Below are positions 35,215-44,925 of a DNA stretch of 64,000 nt, piece after piece. The stretch covers positions 1,705,237 through 1,769,236 of the forward strand of contig JAHCID010000001.1 of the NCBI GenBank assembly GCA_026129405.1. Reading direction: 5' to 3'. How positions within the stretch are numbered: the stretch's first letter is position 1; every line of letters begins with the position of its first letter. A model generated the notes under the pieces. That model ran no database searches. It saw only the letters and a list, made by a program, of their open reading frames with translations, and had not been told where the DNA came from. This DNA is from a bacterium. Lineage in GTDB: Bacteria > Desulfobacterota > Binatia > DP-6. The position numbers and the translations under genes are program-made.

Positions 35215-36162
35215 TCAGCGGCAGACGAAGCGGTTGCCGTTGTTCAGGTAGACGCAGCGCGGACCGCGGTCGCCATGGGCGTTGAACCAGCCCTCGGCGC
35301 ACTGCCCGTTGGCTGCGAAGGGCGGGGCGAGGACCAGGGTCACGACCACCGGCGCTTCGCGCGGTCCGGCGTAGGTGCCGCCGCGTCCGATGATCACGAA
35401 GCGGACGTCCACGGCGTCGCCCGGCCGGTAGCCGCGCTTCACCTTCAGGATGATGCGCTGGATGCCGTTCGTCGCGGCCGACGCGGTGCGGGCGCGATAC
35501 GAGAAGACGGTGCCCTGGGGATTCACCTTCCACCCCGAGCGAACGAAGGGATCGAACGAGCCCGGCGGGATCAGGGCGTCGATCGCCGGGGTGCCGTGGC
35601 CGTCCTCGACGAGCAGCCGCAGGCCCGAGCGGATCGGGTCGATCGGGGGCTCGCCGGGAACCAGGGCGTTGCCCTTCAGGCGGATGGTGTCGTCGCCGAC
35701 CGGCATGCCGAGCTTCGAGAACGACAGCTTGGGCTTCAGGATCGGGATGCCGCCCGGGTTGGTGCACGGGTCGCAGACGTCGCCCAGCCCGTCGGCGTCG
35801 CCGTCGGCGTTCGTCGGGTCGGGCGTCTCCGGACAGTGGTCGAAGGCGTCGCAGACGCCGTCCGCGTCGCGGTCCGGCAGGCGCACGTCGGCGGGGCAGA
35901 AGCCGCTCTGCCCGTCGCAGACCTCGGCGACGTCGCACGCGTCGGTTGCCGGGCGGCACTCGGTGCCCTTGGCGACGAGCCGACAGAGCGGGCTACAGCA
36001 GTCCCCGGGAAGATCGTTGCCGTCGTCGCATTCCTCGAGCAGCGGGTCGAGGATGCCGTCGCCGCAGATGAGGGCACGGGCGGGCGACGGCAGGACGATC
36101 AGGGCGAGGACGAGCAGCGAAGGAGCGAGGCCCGAACGACGGACGGCCGCGATGATGGACAA
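35215..36162 (-). CDS. Secreted cysteine-rich (DUF4215/disintegrin-like) protein with thrombospondin-3 repeat
   Basis: A 315-residue exported protein. After a signal peptide (about 30 residues) comes CGDGILDPLLEECDDGND, the DUF4215-type motif common in myxobacterial surface proteins. A disintegrin-like unit TECRPATDACDVAEVCDGQS and a calcium-binding thrombospondin-3-like segment DPTNADGDADGLGDVCDPCT follow. The remaining 170 residues form a beta-rich domain also recognisable in the lipase at 50562-52697. The protein lacks any enzymatic domain and is probably extracellular or surface-bound. It is divergent from the molybdopterin oxidoreductase gene, 202 bases away. Confidence 0.85.
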   Translation of the reverse strand: MSIIAAVRRSGLAPSLLVLALIVLPSPARALICGDGILDPLLEECDDGNDLPGDCCSPLCRLVAKGTECRPATDACDVAEVCDGQSGFCPADVRLPDRDADGVCDAFDHCPETPDPTNADGDADGLGDVCDPCTNPGGIPILKPKLSFSKLGMPVGDDTIRLKGNALVPGEPPIDPIRSGLRLLVEDGHGTPAIDALIPPGSFDPFVRSGWKVNPQGTVFSYRARTASAATNGIQRIILKVKRGYRPGDAVDVRFVIIGRGGTYAGPREAPVVVTLVLAPPFAANGQCAEGWFNAHGDRGPRCVYLNNGNRFVCR

Positions 36163-36364
36163 GGTGACGTTCCCCCCCGGAAGTCAGCGTGTAGTGGGCT
36201 TGCCGGGTAGCCGGGGTCTCTCCTCGGTGTCAAGGCAAATGTTCGCACGACGCACGGAATCGTCTGCATGCTCCGACACCGGTCGCGTGGGCCGGGCGAT
36301 CCGCGTTCGACTCGCGCACGCCTCCGCGTTGACCGCCGCGGCGGCCGCGCGCTAGGCGGAGCCG

Positions 36365-38547
36365 ATGCGTCCGCGTCGTTCCGGCGGCGGCTTCGCCGCG
36401 GTGCGCTACTCGCTGGCCCGGGCCCGGGCCGCCGGACTGGTCGCTACCGGACGCCGCCTGACGGCGCACAACGCCTGCAAGACCTGCGCGGTCGGCATGG
36501 GCGGCCAGCGCGGCGGCATGGTGAACGAGCACGGCGCGTTCCCGGAGGTCTGCAAGAAGTCGATCCAGGCGCAGGCGGCGGACATGCAGCCGCCGATCCC
36601 GGAGACGTTCTTCCGCACGCACGACACGGCGGCGCTCGAGCGCCTGTCGTCGCGCGAGCTCGAGGCCGCGGGCCGCATCGGCTTCCCGCTCTGCCGCGAG
36701 CCCGGCGACACCCACTTCCGCCGCATCGGCTGGGACGACGCGCTCGCGCGCGCCGCCGCCGCGTTGCGCGCGACCACGCCCGCGCGCGTCTTCTTCTACG
36801 CCTCGGGCCGCAGCAGCAACGAGGCGGCCTTCCTGCTCCAGTGCTTCGCGCGCGCCTACGGCACCAACAACGTCAACAACTGCTCCTACTACTGCCACCA
36901 GGCCTCCACGGTGGCGCTCGGCGCCGCCATCGGCAGCGGCACCGCGACCGTGACGCTCGACGACCTCGAGCAGGCCGACCTCGCGCTGGTCGTGGGTGCG
37001 AACCCGGCCTCGAACCATCCGCGCCTGATCACGCAGCTGGTCGCGCTGCGGCGCCGCGGCGGCAGCGTCGTCGTCATCAACCCGTATCGCGAGGTCGGGC
37101 TGATGCGCTTCCGCGTCCCCTCCGACTGGCGCAGCATGCTGTTCGGCTCCGAGGTGAGCGACGTCTATCTGCAGCCCCACGTCGGCGCCGACGTGGCGCT
37201 GCTGGTCGCGCTCCTGCGCGGGGTGATCGACCGCGGCGCCGTCGACGCCGCGTTCGTGGCGGCGCACACCACCGGCTGGGACGCGGTGCGCGACGCGGCC
37301 CTCGCGGCCGACCCGCGGCGCTCGCCGCCGCGGCGGTGACGTCGCACCGGCGGAAGATCGCCGCCGCCGTCGCGCGCCTCGCCGCCGCCCGGCGCGGCAT
37401 CGTCGCCTGGGCGATGGGCGTCACCCAGCACGCGCACGGCGTCGACAACGTGCACGCGCTCGTGAACCTCGCGCTGGCACGCGGCTGGGTGGGGCGGCCG
37501 GGCGCCGGGCTGCTGCCGATCCGCGGCCACTCGAACGTGCAGGGCGTCGGCTCGGTCGGCGTCGCGCCCGCGCTGAAGACGGCGTTCGCGCGCCGCCTCG
37601 CCGAGCTCTACGGCGTGCCCGTGCCGGCGACGCCGGGCATGCACACGCTGGCGAGCGTCGAAGCGGCGGCGGCGGCGGGCGGCGTCGACGTCGCGCTGTG
37701 CCTCGGCGGCAATCTGTTCGCCGCGTCGCCCGACCGCACGTTCACCGCCCGCGCCCTCCAGGCGATCGGCACGACGATCTACGTGTCGACGAAGCTCAAC
37801 GAGAGCCACGTCCACGGCCGCGGCCGCACGACGCTCGTCCTGCCCGCGCTGGCGCGCGACGAGGAGCGGCAGTGCACGACGCAGGAGAGCATGTTCAACT
37901 TCGTCCGCGTCTCCGACGGCGGCGCACCCGCGGCCTCCGACGAGATGCGCTCCGAGGTCGACATCCTGGCGGGGCTCGCGCAGCGCGTGCTGCCGGCAGG
38001 CCCCGTCGACTTCGGCGCCTTCCGCGACCACGCCGCGCTGCGGGCGGCGATCGCGCGCGTCGTGCCGGGCTACGAGGCGATCGCCGAGGTCGACCGCACG
38101 CGGCGCGAGTTCGCCGTCGCCGGCCGCACCTTCCACACGCCGGCGTTCGCGACCCCCGACGGCCGGGCCCGCTTCGTCCCGACGCCGCCCTCGACGTTCG
38201 CGCCCGGCCCCGGCGAGTTCCGTCTGATGACCCTGCGCTCGGAGGGGCAGTTCAACACGGTCGTCTACGAGGACGCCGACGTCTACCGCGGCAACGAGCG
38301 GCGCGACGTCGTCATGATGAACGCCGCCGACGCCCGCCGCCTCGGCCTCGCGCGCGACGCTCGCGTACGGCTCGAGAACGCGACCGGTGCGATGGACGCG
38401 CTGGTGCGCGTCGCGCCGCTGCCGCCCGGCAACCTCGCGGTCTACTATCCCGAGGGCAACGTCCTCGTGCCGCGCACGATCGACGCGGCGTCGGCGACGC
38501 CCGTCTTCAAGTCGGTGGCCGTACGCCTGCGGCCGCTCGGCGCCTGA
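36365..38547 (+). CDS. FdhF/YdeP-type molybdopterin oxidoreductase, one frameshift near 37313
   Basis: A molybdopterin enzyme of about 727 residues split by one frame change. The N-terminus has HNACKTCAVGMGGQRGGMVN as in YdeP-type proteins, then FFYASGRSSNEAAFLLQCFA and CSYYCHQASTVALGAAIG. After ALAADP the frame is lost; restoring one base at 37313/37314 gives DPAALAAAAV and continues with WAMGVTQHAHGVDNVHALVN, GHSNVQGVGSVGVAP and VVYEDADVYRGNERRDVVMM to the stop at 38547. The C-terminus is a molydopterin-dinucleotide-binding domain. The substrate of this family is not known; E. coli YdeP is linked to acid resistance. The adjacent flavoprotein gene (9 bases downstream) may be its electron partner. 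Confidence 0.85.
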
Positions 38548-38556
38548 CACGTCGTC

Positions 38557-39689
38557 GTGCCGGCGTCGCGGCCGCGCGTGGTGCTGCTCGGGGCCGGGCA
38601 TGCGCACCTGCCCGTTCTCGCGGCGCCGGTGCTCGCGCGGCGCGAGGTCGCGCTCGTCTGCGTGGCCCCGGGGCCGTTCCACTACTCCGGGCTCGCGACG
38701 GGGATGCTCGGCGGCGGCGCTCCGCTCGGCGCCGAGGCGGTCGACGTCGCGCCGCTCGTCGCGCGGCTCGGCGGCCGCCTCGTCAGCGGCGAGGCGGTGG
38801 CGATCGATCGCGCCGCGGGACGCGTCGTCCTCGCTGCCGGTCCGCCCCTACCGTTCGACCTGGTCTCGCTCGACGTCGGCAGCGTCGTGCCGGCGTCGGC
38901 CGTCGCGGGGGGCGAGCACGCCGCGGCCGTGAAGCCGCTGGCGATGCTCGGGCGTCTGCGGCGCGGGCTCGAGGCCCGGCTCGCGGCCGGGGCGGTACCG
39001 CGGGTGGCGATCGTGGGCGGAGGGCTTGCGGGCTGCGGGTCGCGGCGAACCTCGCGGCAACTCGCCCGCCGGCGCGGGCGGGCGGCGATCACGCTCGTCG
39101 CCCGCAGCGCGCGGCTCGCGCCGGCATCTTTGCCGGAGGGCGCGGCGCGCGCGCTCGCCGCGGTCCTCCGCGCGGGCCGGGGTCGAGGTCGGGTCGGCGG
39201 GCCGCGGCGGCCGTCGAGCCGGGTGCGCTGCACACGGCGGGCGGCCGCACGCTCGCCTGCGACGTCTGCGTCCTCGCCACCGGCCTGGTGCCGCCACCGC
39301 TCGCCGCCAGCACGAGCCTCCCGCTCGACGCGGACGGCGCGCTGGTGACCGACGCCTGCCTGCGCGCGCCCGCGGACGCGCGGGTGTTCGGTGCGGGGGA
39401 CTGCATCGCGTTCGCCGGCAGCGCGCTGCCGCGCGTCGGCGTGTACGCCGTGCGGCAGGCGCCCGTGCTCGCGGCGAACCTCGCCGCCGCGCTCGACGGC
39501 CGTCCCCTGCGCCGCTTCCGGCCCCAGCGCCGTACGCTGCTCATCGTGAGCTGCGGCGACGGCACCGGGCTGGCGCTGTGGGGCGGCCTGTGGTGGCACG
39601 GGCGGCTCGCGGCCGCGTGGAAGGCGCGCCTCGATCGGCGCTGGCTCGGGCGGCTGCGCGCGGCGGCGTCCGCGCCCGCTGCACCTTGA
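38557..39689 (+). CDS. NDH-like FAD/NAD(P)-binding oxidoreductase, multiple frame changes at 39.03-39.22 kb
   Basis: A pyridine-nucleotide-disulfide-fold protein of about 378 residues from GTG 38557. It starts RVVLLGAGHAHLPVLAAPVL, which resembles the NDH-2-like domain often fused to SelD selenide dikinases. The central NAD motif VAIVGGGLAGC is followed by frame changes: LRVAANLA, RGRAAITLVARSARLAPA, RAGVEV and AAAVEPGALHTAGGRTLACD are in different frames, after which the frame is stable to LVTDACLRAPADARVFGAGD and the stop at 39689. About four frame changes occur in 190 bases. No SelD domain is present. It follows the YdeP-like gene by 9 bases and is probably co-transcribed with it. Confidence 0.75.
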
Positions 39690-39738
39690 TTCCCCACGAG
39701 CGACGTGCGACCCGGGACGACCGAGGAGGTGACGTTCG

Positions 39739-40209
39739 ATGGCGCTCGAGGTCGGTAAGGCGGCTCCCGCGTTCACGCTGGAGGACGGCGCAGGCACGAA
39801 GGTCTCGTTGTCCGATTTCGCGGGCAAGCACGTGATCGTCTACTTCTACCCGAAGGACGACACGCCGGGGTGCACGAAGGAGGCCTGCGGCTTCCGCGAT
39901 GCGTGGAAGGAGCTCCAGAAGCTCGGCGCCGTGGTGCTCGGCGTGTCGGCCGACGACGCGGCGTCGCACCAGAGGTTCAGCGCCAAGTACCGGCTGCCGT
40001 TCCCGCTGCTCTCGGACCCGAGGCGGACGGTCATGACGAAGTACGGCGCCTTCGGCGAGAAGGTCCTCTACGGCAAGAAGACCACCGGGGTGATCCGCTC
40101 GACGGTGTGGGTCGGCCCGGACGGCAAGGTCCGCAAGCACTGGGCGCGCGTGCCGAAGGCCGAAGCGCACCCGGAAGCGGTCCTCAAGGCACTGCGCACG
40201 GCGGAGTGA
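39739..40209 (+). CDS. bcp: Bcp-type thioredoxin-dependent peroxiredoxin
   Basis: A 156-residue PrxQ/Bcp peroxidase that reduces hydroperoxides with thioredoxin. The peroxidatic cysteine is in YFYPKDDTPGCTKEACGFRD, with a second Cys five residues later as resolving residue in the same helix. The rest (VSADDAASHQRFSAKYRLPF and GVIRSTVWVGPDGKV) is canonical. A strong Shine-Dalgarno GAGGAGG precedes ATG 39739 by about 10 bases. It lies 49 bases after the NDH-like gene on the same strand, and a redox function fits the neighbourhood. Confidence 0.95.
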   Translation: MALEVGKAAPAFTLEDGAGTKVSLSDFAGKHVIVYFYPKDDTPGCTKEACGFRDAWKELQKLGAVVLGVSADDAASHQRFSAKYRLPFPLLSDPRRTVMTKYGAFGEKVLYGKKTTGVIRSTVWVGPDGKVRKHWARVPKAEAHPEAVLKALRTAE

Positions 40210-40299
40210 AAGGAAAGCGTGTAAACTTTCTGCTTGAGACGTCGCCCGCGTCGGGCCACCCTGGAGCGAGCCGGCGGTACGCCGGCCGCGAGGTGGACG

Positions 40300-41061
40300 A
40301 TGCGGGTGACGTGGGCGGCGGCGATCCTTCTTCTGGCGGTGTGTGCGGCGACGGTTGCCGCCGCCGACCCTCCGCAGCTCCAGGCGAGCGCGGGCGCCAA
40401 AGGCAACGTCCGGGTGCGCTGGAGCTTCAAGGCCGCGGCGCCGCGGGCCGCGCTGGCGGTCGAGGTCGAGCGCAGCGACGACGGCAGGCAGTTCGGCGCC
40501 GTCGCCCGCGTGGGGCGCGCCCGCAAGCGCCAGACGTGGACCGACCGGCCGCGCGGCACGGGCCCCTACTGGTATCGGGCCCGCGTGCTCGAGAGCGGCG
40601 TCGCCTCCGCGTGGAGCCCGGCGGTCCGCGTGGGCGCTGCCGACGGCGGGCGCGGGCCGGGCGATCCGAGCGCGGTCGGCGACGGCGGCTGCCCGGCCGG
40701 GGTCGAGGAGGAGGTCCTGCTGCTGGTGAACGTCGAGCGTGCGGCGGCGGGCGTCCTGCCGATGCGCATGGACGCGCGCCTGCGCGCCGCGGCGGCGCGG
40801 CGCAGCCGCGACCTCGCGGCGTCGGGCGTGCTGTCGCACGACGGCTGGATCGAGGCGATCCGCGCCGCCGGCTACGGCGGCGGCGCGCTCGGCGAGAACA
40901 TCGCCTCCGGGTACGCCTCGGCCGACGCCGTGATGAGCGGCTGGATGCGCAGCACCGGCCATCGCGCGAACGTCCTGCGCACGTACTTCCGCGACCTCGG
41001 CGTCGGCTGCGCGCGCGACGGCCGCGGCCGTCTCTGGTGGGTGCAGGCGTTCGGCGGCTGA
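40300..41061 (+). CDS. Secreted CAP-domain (SCP/PR-1) protein with N-terminal fibronectin-III-like domain
   Basis: A 253-residue exported protein from ATG 40300. A signal peptide RVTWAAAILLLAVCAATVAA is followed by a beta domain (RWSFKAAAPRAALAVEVERS and PYWYRARVLESGVASAWSPA) that looks like fibronectin type III. The C-terminal half is a CAP domain: VLLLVNVERAAAGVLPMRMD, HDGWIEAIRAAGYGGGALGE with NIASGY, and SGWMRSTGHRANVLR. The two active-site His and Glu of the CAP cavity (SHDGW and GENIA) are kept. Bacterial CAP proteins are often wall or envelope associated; the function here is unknown. ATG 40300 was preferred over an upstream GTG because the signal peptide begins there. Confidence 0.88.
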   Translation: MRVTWAAAILLLAVCAATVAAADPPQLQASAGAKGNVRVRWSFKAAAPRAALAVEVERSDDGRQFGAVARVGRARKRQTWTDRPRGTGPYWYRARVLESGVASAWSPAVRVGAADGGRGPGDPSAVGDGGCPAGVEEEVLLLVNVERAAAGVLPMRMDARLRAAAARRSRDLAASGVLSHDGWIEAIRAAGYGGGALGENIASGYASADAVMSGWMRSTGHRANVLRTYFRDLGVGCARDGRGRLWWVQAFGG

Positions 41062-41068
41062 GCCCGGC

Positions 41069-42250
41069 TCAGGGTACGGCCCGGCGTCGCGCCGCGGTGC
41101 CGGCACGCAGCGCCGGCCAGGTGAAGAGGGTGTCGCGCTCGGCCGTCCAGCGCGCCGAGAGCCGGACGCTCAGCAGACGCAGCGTGGGCACGAGCGGCTC
41201 GAGGCCGCCGGCACCGTCGCGCTCGGCGATGGCGAGCGCCCGCTCGAGGTGCCACAGCACCGCCTGGCGCCCCGACATCCCCGGCGCCCAGCCGCGGTCG
41301 CGCAGCAGCAGGGCAGGCGGCAGCCAGCGCAGCAGGTCGAGCACCCGCGCGCCGACGACGAGGATGCGGGCGGCGCCGGCCGCGGCGTCGTCGTCGAGCA
41401 TCGGCAGCGCGGCCCGGGCCTCGGCGCGATAGGCCGCGTCCGCGCGCATGGCGAGCTCGAGCGGGAACGGGCACGCGAGCGTCCAGCAGAGCGTGTCCGT
41501 CAGCGCGTGCCGGACGCCGGCGTACTCGAAGTCGACGAGCAGGACGCCGGCCGAGCCGCGAACCGCATTCGCGGGCGCGACGTCGCCGTGGGTGAGGACG
41601 CCGAAGGCCGCCGGCGCGGCGAGCCGCGCGCCCATCTCGGTGAGGGTGCGCTCGACGTGCGCCGGCTCGTGGACGTCGAGCGCGCCGAGCCACGCGGCCA
41701 GCGCCGCGCGGTCGTCGTGGAGGTCGCGCACCGCCTGGACGAGCGGCGGGGTGCGGGGTCCGAGGCGGTCCCGGCGCCGATCGTACTCCGCGCCGAGGTC
41801 CGCGGTGGCGGCGTGCAGGCGCCCCACCGCCCGCGCGGTGCCGATCACGGCGTCGGCGGCCTCCTCACCGTCGTGGCCGCGCAGGAGCTGCTCGACGGTG
41901 GGGCCGGCCCCGAGGTCCTCCAGGACGAGGAGCCGGAGAGCGGGGTCGGCGGCGAGCACGCGCGGCACCGTGCCTGCGGCCCGCCCGGCTTCGCTGACGA
42001 GCGTGAGCGCGGCATGCTCGTCGGCGCCGCGCTCGGCGTGCTTGCTGCGCTTGACGATCACCGTGGGCGGACGTCCGGCCGGCGCGTCGAGGCGCAGCCG
42101 CAGGACGTCGGTGCGCGACCAGGACTTGAGCAGATCGGCGTCGCGCGCCCGCACGGGTCCGCCCCACGCGTCGGTCAGCAGCTCGGCGACTCGTGCCAGC
42201 ACGCCCGGCGTTCGCACGGCGGGGACCCTCCCACCCGCGCGCGCTCGCAC
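41069..42250 (-). CDS. Phosphotransferase-family protein (APH/choline kinase fold)
   Basis: A 393-residue kinase-fold protein. VLTHGDVAPANAV is the catalytic loop and LLVDFEYAGVRHALTD the metal-binding segment; VIVKRSKHAERGADEHAALT supplies the ATP-site lysine and Glu. It is distinct from the kinase-fold gene at 6483-7529. The phosphate acceptor is unknown. The start is GTG 42250, the furthest in frame; starts at the internal GTGs a few codons later are equally possible. It is convergent with the CAP gene (7 bases between stops) and divergent from the esterase gene. Confidence 0.85.
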   Translation of the reverse strand: MRARAGGRVPAVRTPGVLARVAELLTDAWGGPVRARDADLLKSWSRTDVLRLRLDAPAGRPPTVIVKRSKHAERGADEHAALTLVSEAGRAAGTVPRVLAADPALRLLVLEDLGAGPTVEQLLRGHDGEEAADAVIGTARAVGRLHAATADLGAEYDRRRDRLGPRTPPLVQAVRDLHDDRAALAAWLGALDVHEPAHVERTLTEMGARLAAPAAFGVLTHGDVAPANAVRGSAGVLLVDFEYAGVRHALTDTLCWTLACPFPLELAMRADAAYRAEARAALPMLDDDAAAGAARILVVGARVLDLLRWLPPALLLRDRGWAPGMSGRQAVLWHLERALAIAERDGAGGLEPLVPTLRLLSVRLSARWTAERDTLFTWPALRAGTAARRRAVP

Positions 42251-42315
42251 GCAAGGAGATTGCGCGCGGCGCCGCGCTTGACGCTCGCGGGCGGGGCGTG
42301 CCAGCGATCGCGGCG

Positions 42316-43599
42316 ATGTCCTGGCTGTTCCTCCTGGCGGCGCTGGTGGGCGCCTGGTTCACCTGGAACGCCTACCGGCCGACGTATCGTCCGGCCCCGC
42401 TGGCGGTCGCGAGCTTCTTCGCCGGGTGGCTGACGACCGAGCTCGCCCTGCATCACCTCGCGTGGCAGCTCGCGGCGACGCTGGTCTTCGTGTGGCTCGG
42501 CGCGCTCGATGCCTGGCCGGGCCAGGTCGCGCTCGCCGTCACGTTCGTGTCATGGGGCTTCCTCTGGCGCGTGCACGCGCGCGCCTGGGAGGCGGAGGCC
42601 GCCGTCGAGGACGCGCTCTCGGCGGGTCTCGGTCCCGAGTACCGCAGCGACATCGATCCGGGCGTCGCCGCCCGCTTCGCGCCCGGAGTGGATTGGGGAC
42701 AGATCGTCGTGCCGTTCCCGATCCGCCGCGGCGGCGACGTCGAGCGCATCCGCAACGTCGTCTACAGCGAAGAGGGCGGACATCGGCTGCGTCTCGACGT
42801 CTATCGCCGCCGCGACCGGCCGATGCGGGCTCCGACGCTGCTGCAGATCCACGGCGGCGGCTGGGTGCTCGGCAGCAAGAACGAGCAGGGTCTGCCGCTC
42901 ATGCTGCATCTCGCGCGCCGCGGCTGGGTTTGCGTCAGCGCCGACTACCGGCTGAGCCCGCGGGCGACCTTCCCCGATCCGCTGATCGACGTGAAGCGCG
43001 CGCTCGCCTGGGTTCGCTCCGAGGGCGTGGGCTACGGCGCCGACCCCGACTGCGTCGTCATCACCGGCGGCTCGGCCGGCGGGCATCTGGCCTCGCTGGC
43101 GGCGTTGACCCCGAACGACCCCGCCTACCAGCCGGGGTTCGAGGCCGCCGACACCCGCGTCCAGGCCTGCGTGGCGTTCTACGGCGTCTACGACTTCACC
43201 GACCACGGGAAGTACCAGCGCAATCGCGGGCTCCTGCGCCTCCTCGAGCGCCAGGTGATGAAGTGTCGTTTCGCCGAGGCGCGCGAGCGCTGGGAGCGGG
43301 CGTCGCCGTTCCACTGCGTGGGTGCGGAGATCCCGCCGTTCTTCGTCATCCACGGCGACCACGACACGCTGGTTCCGGTGGGCGAGGCGCGGGCCTTCGC
43401 CGAGGCCCTCCAGACGGCGGCGCCGGGACGCGTCTGCTACGCCGAGATCCCCGGGGCGCAGCACGCCTTCGAGATCTTCCCGTCGCTGCGGACGACCTTC
43501 GTGGTCCACGGCGTCGAGCGCTTTCTCGCCTGGGTGGTGTCGGCCGCGCGGGCTGCGACCCCGCCGCTTGCGGCCGGCCGCCGTGCGGCCGCCGATTGA
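42316..43599 (+). CDS. Membrane-anchored alpha/beta hydrolase (esterase/lipase, HSL type)
   Basis: A 427-residue protein. Two or three N-terminal hydrophobic segments (SWLFLLAALVGAWFTW, APLAVASFFAGWL, LAATLVFVWLGALDAW) anchor it in the membrane. The catalytic domain has the HSL oxyanion motif QIHGGGWVLGSKNEQG, the nucleophile Ser253 in VITGGSAGGHLASL, and IHGDHDTLVPVGEARAF with GAQHAFEIF supplying Asp and His. It resembles actinobacterial and deltaproteobacterial esterases with a membrane N-terminus. ATG 42316 was selected; the in-frame extension upstream is basic and overlaps the divergent kinase-fold gene. Confidence 0.88.
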   Translation: MSWLFLLAALVGAWFTWNAYRPTYRPAPLAVASFFAGWLTTELALHHLAWQLAATLVFVWLGALDAWPGQVALAVTFVSWGFLWRVHARAWEAEAAVEDALSAGLGPEYRSDIDPGVAARFAPGVDWGQIVVPFPIRRGGDVERIRNVVYSEEGGHRLRLDVYRRRDRPMRAPTLLQIHGGGWVLGSKNEQGLPLMLHLARRGWVCVSADYRLSPRATFPDPLIDVKRALAWVRSEGVGYGADPDCVVITGGSAGGHLASLAALTPNDPAYQPGFEAADTRVQACVAFYGVYDFTDHGKYQRNRGLLRLLERQVMKCRFAEARERWERASPFHCVGAEIPPFFVIHGDHDTLVPVGEARAFAEALQTAAPGRVCYAEIPGAQHAFEIFPSLRTTFVVHGVERFLAWVVSAARAATPPLAAGRRAAAD

Positions 43600-43625
43600 C
43601 AGCGGGCGCCCCCGGAGGCTAGCGA
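43596..43625 (+). promoter_or_regulatory. Candidate promoter for the zinc-ribbon/rhomboid pair
   Basis: TTGACA (43596-43601), overlapping the stop codon of the esterase gene, is a perfect -35 box. TAGCGA at 43620-43625 with 18-base spacing is a weak -10 candidate. The zinc-ribbon gene starts 38 bases downstream at 43663. Confidence 0.35.
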
Positions 43626-43662
43626 CGCTGGATGGTTCGCCGGGGGGGAGTCTGAAAGCCGT

Positions 43663-43953
43663 ATGGGGTCGATCGTCGAATACCGTTGTCCGACCTGCCG
43701 CTACGCCACCGGTTCGTTGCAGATCGGCTGGGGCAAGGCGGGCCGCGCGCGCTACTGGGGTGGGCTCGCGCTGTGCCCGGCGTGCAAGGCCATCCGGGTG
43801 CTCGATCTCTCCGATCCGCGCACCGATCGCCGCGACCGCCGCTGCGTCGAGTGCAACGGGCCGGTGAAGCTGATCGAAGGCATCGCCGAGCGGCTCGCGT
43901 GCCCGCAGTGCGGGGGGCAGCTCACGCAGGGTTCGCTGGGCTCCTGGTCCTGA
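43663..43953 (+). CDS. Small double zinc-ribbon protein
   Basis: A 96-residue protein with four CxxC knuckles: CPTCRYATG, LCPACKAI, CVECNGPV and CPQCGGQL, enough for two zinc ribbons. The segment GWGKAGRARYWGGLALCPAC shows an aromatic hydrophobic core. No catalytic motif is seen; a role in nucleic-acid or protein binding is possible. Its stop overlaps the proposed start of the rhomboid gene, so coupling with it is likely. Confidence 0.8.
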   Translation: MGSIVEYRCPTCRYATGSLQIGWGKAGRARYWGGLALCPACKAIRVLDLSDPRTDRRDRRCVECNGPVKLIEGIAERLACPQCGGQLTQGSLGSWS

Positions 43954-44837
43954 GCGACGCGCCGCTCGACGCCGTCGCCGGCGCGCACGCCGAGTCCGCG
44001 ACCGTCGAGGAGTGGGCGCTTGCCCTCGCGGCGGCCGGCATCCCGCACCGGGTGGTCGCGGTCCCGGGCGGGTGGGCCATCGGCGTGGCGGCCGCCGACC
44101 AGACGCAGGCCCGGGCGATCGTCGCCGAGGCCGACGCCGAGCGGCAGCGACGGCGGGCGGGGATCGCGTCCGACGAGCTCGACGGCGGCAGCATCCGCGG
44201 GGCGCTCGTCATGGTCGCGGCGCTCGCCGTCGCCTATCTCCTGACGGCGGGGCCGGGCGCCGTCTGGGCGCTGCACGCCGGCGCCGCCGACGCGCGCAGC
44301 ATCCTCGCCGGCCAGACGTGGCGCGCGGTCACCGCGCTCACGCTGCACGCCGACGCCGCCCATCTCGTCAGCAACCTCGTCAGCGGGGGCGTGGTCGCGG
44401 CCGCGCTCTGCCGCACGCTCGGCGGGGGGCTCACGGCGCTGCTCCTCGTCGCGGCCGGGACGGGCGGCAACTGGCTGAACGCCGTCCTGCGTGGACCGGG
44501 ACACGTCTCGATCGGGGCGTCGACCGCCGTCCTCGGCGGCATCGGCATCGTCACGGGGCTCGCGTGCGTGCGCTCGTGGCGTCTCGGCACGGGGTTCGCC
44601 CGCGCCTGGGTGCCGCTCGCCGCCGGCTTCGCGCTGCTCGCGCTCCTCGGGGCCACCGAGGACGCGCGCGTCGACGTCGGCGCGCATCTCCTCGGCTTCC
44701 TCGTCGGCGGCGTTCTCGGCGGGATCACGGGCCTCGGCCTGCGGCGCGCCCCCGGACCGGCCGCGCAGCGTGCCCTCGGCGCACTGGCCGGGCTCGTCGT
44801 CGCCGGCGCCTGGCTGCTCGCGCTGCGCAACGCCTGA
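43950..44837 (+). CDS. Rhomboid-family intramembrane serine protease with N-terminal cytoplasmic domain
   Basis: A polytopic protein of about 295 residues ending at 44837. The catalytic dyad is visible: Ser191 in VSIGASTAVLGG and His246 in DVGAHLLGFLVGG; HADAAHLVSNL is the conserved His/Asn segment before the catalytic helix. About six membrane segments are present. The N-terminal 75 residues (VEEWALALAAAGIPHRVVAV and QARAIVAEADAERQRR) are a soluble domain often found in such rhomboids. No ATG, GTG or TTG lies in frame near the beginning of this domain; CTG 43950, overlapping the upstream TGA, is the best candidate, and the next GTG (about 44052) would truncate it. The start is therefore uncertain. 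Confidence 0.85.
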   Translation: MSDAPLDAVAGAHAESATVEEWALALAAAGIPHRVVAVPGGWAIGVAAADQTQARAIVAEADAERQRRRAGIASDELDGGSIRGALVMVAALAVAYLLTAGPGAVWALHAGAADARSILAGQTWRAVTALTLHADAAHLVSNLVSGGVVAAALCRTLGGGLTALLLVAAGTGGNWLNAVLRGPGHVSIGASTAVLGGIGIVTGLACVRSWRLGTGFARAWVPLAAGFALLALLGATEDARVDVGAHLLGFLVGGVLGGITGLGLRRAPGPAAQRALGALAGLVVAGAWLLALRNA

Positions 44838-44925
44838 CGGCCCGGCCGACGGCGACCGCGGGGCGCGTGTCCGAGACGCTGCGCATCGCCCGCGAGGACC
44901 GTCGCGTCGGTTCGCGGCCCGAACG

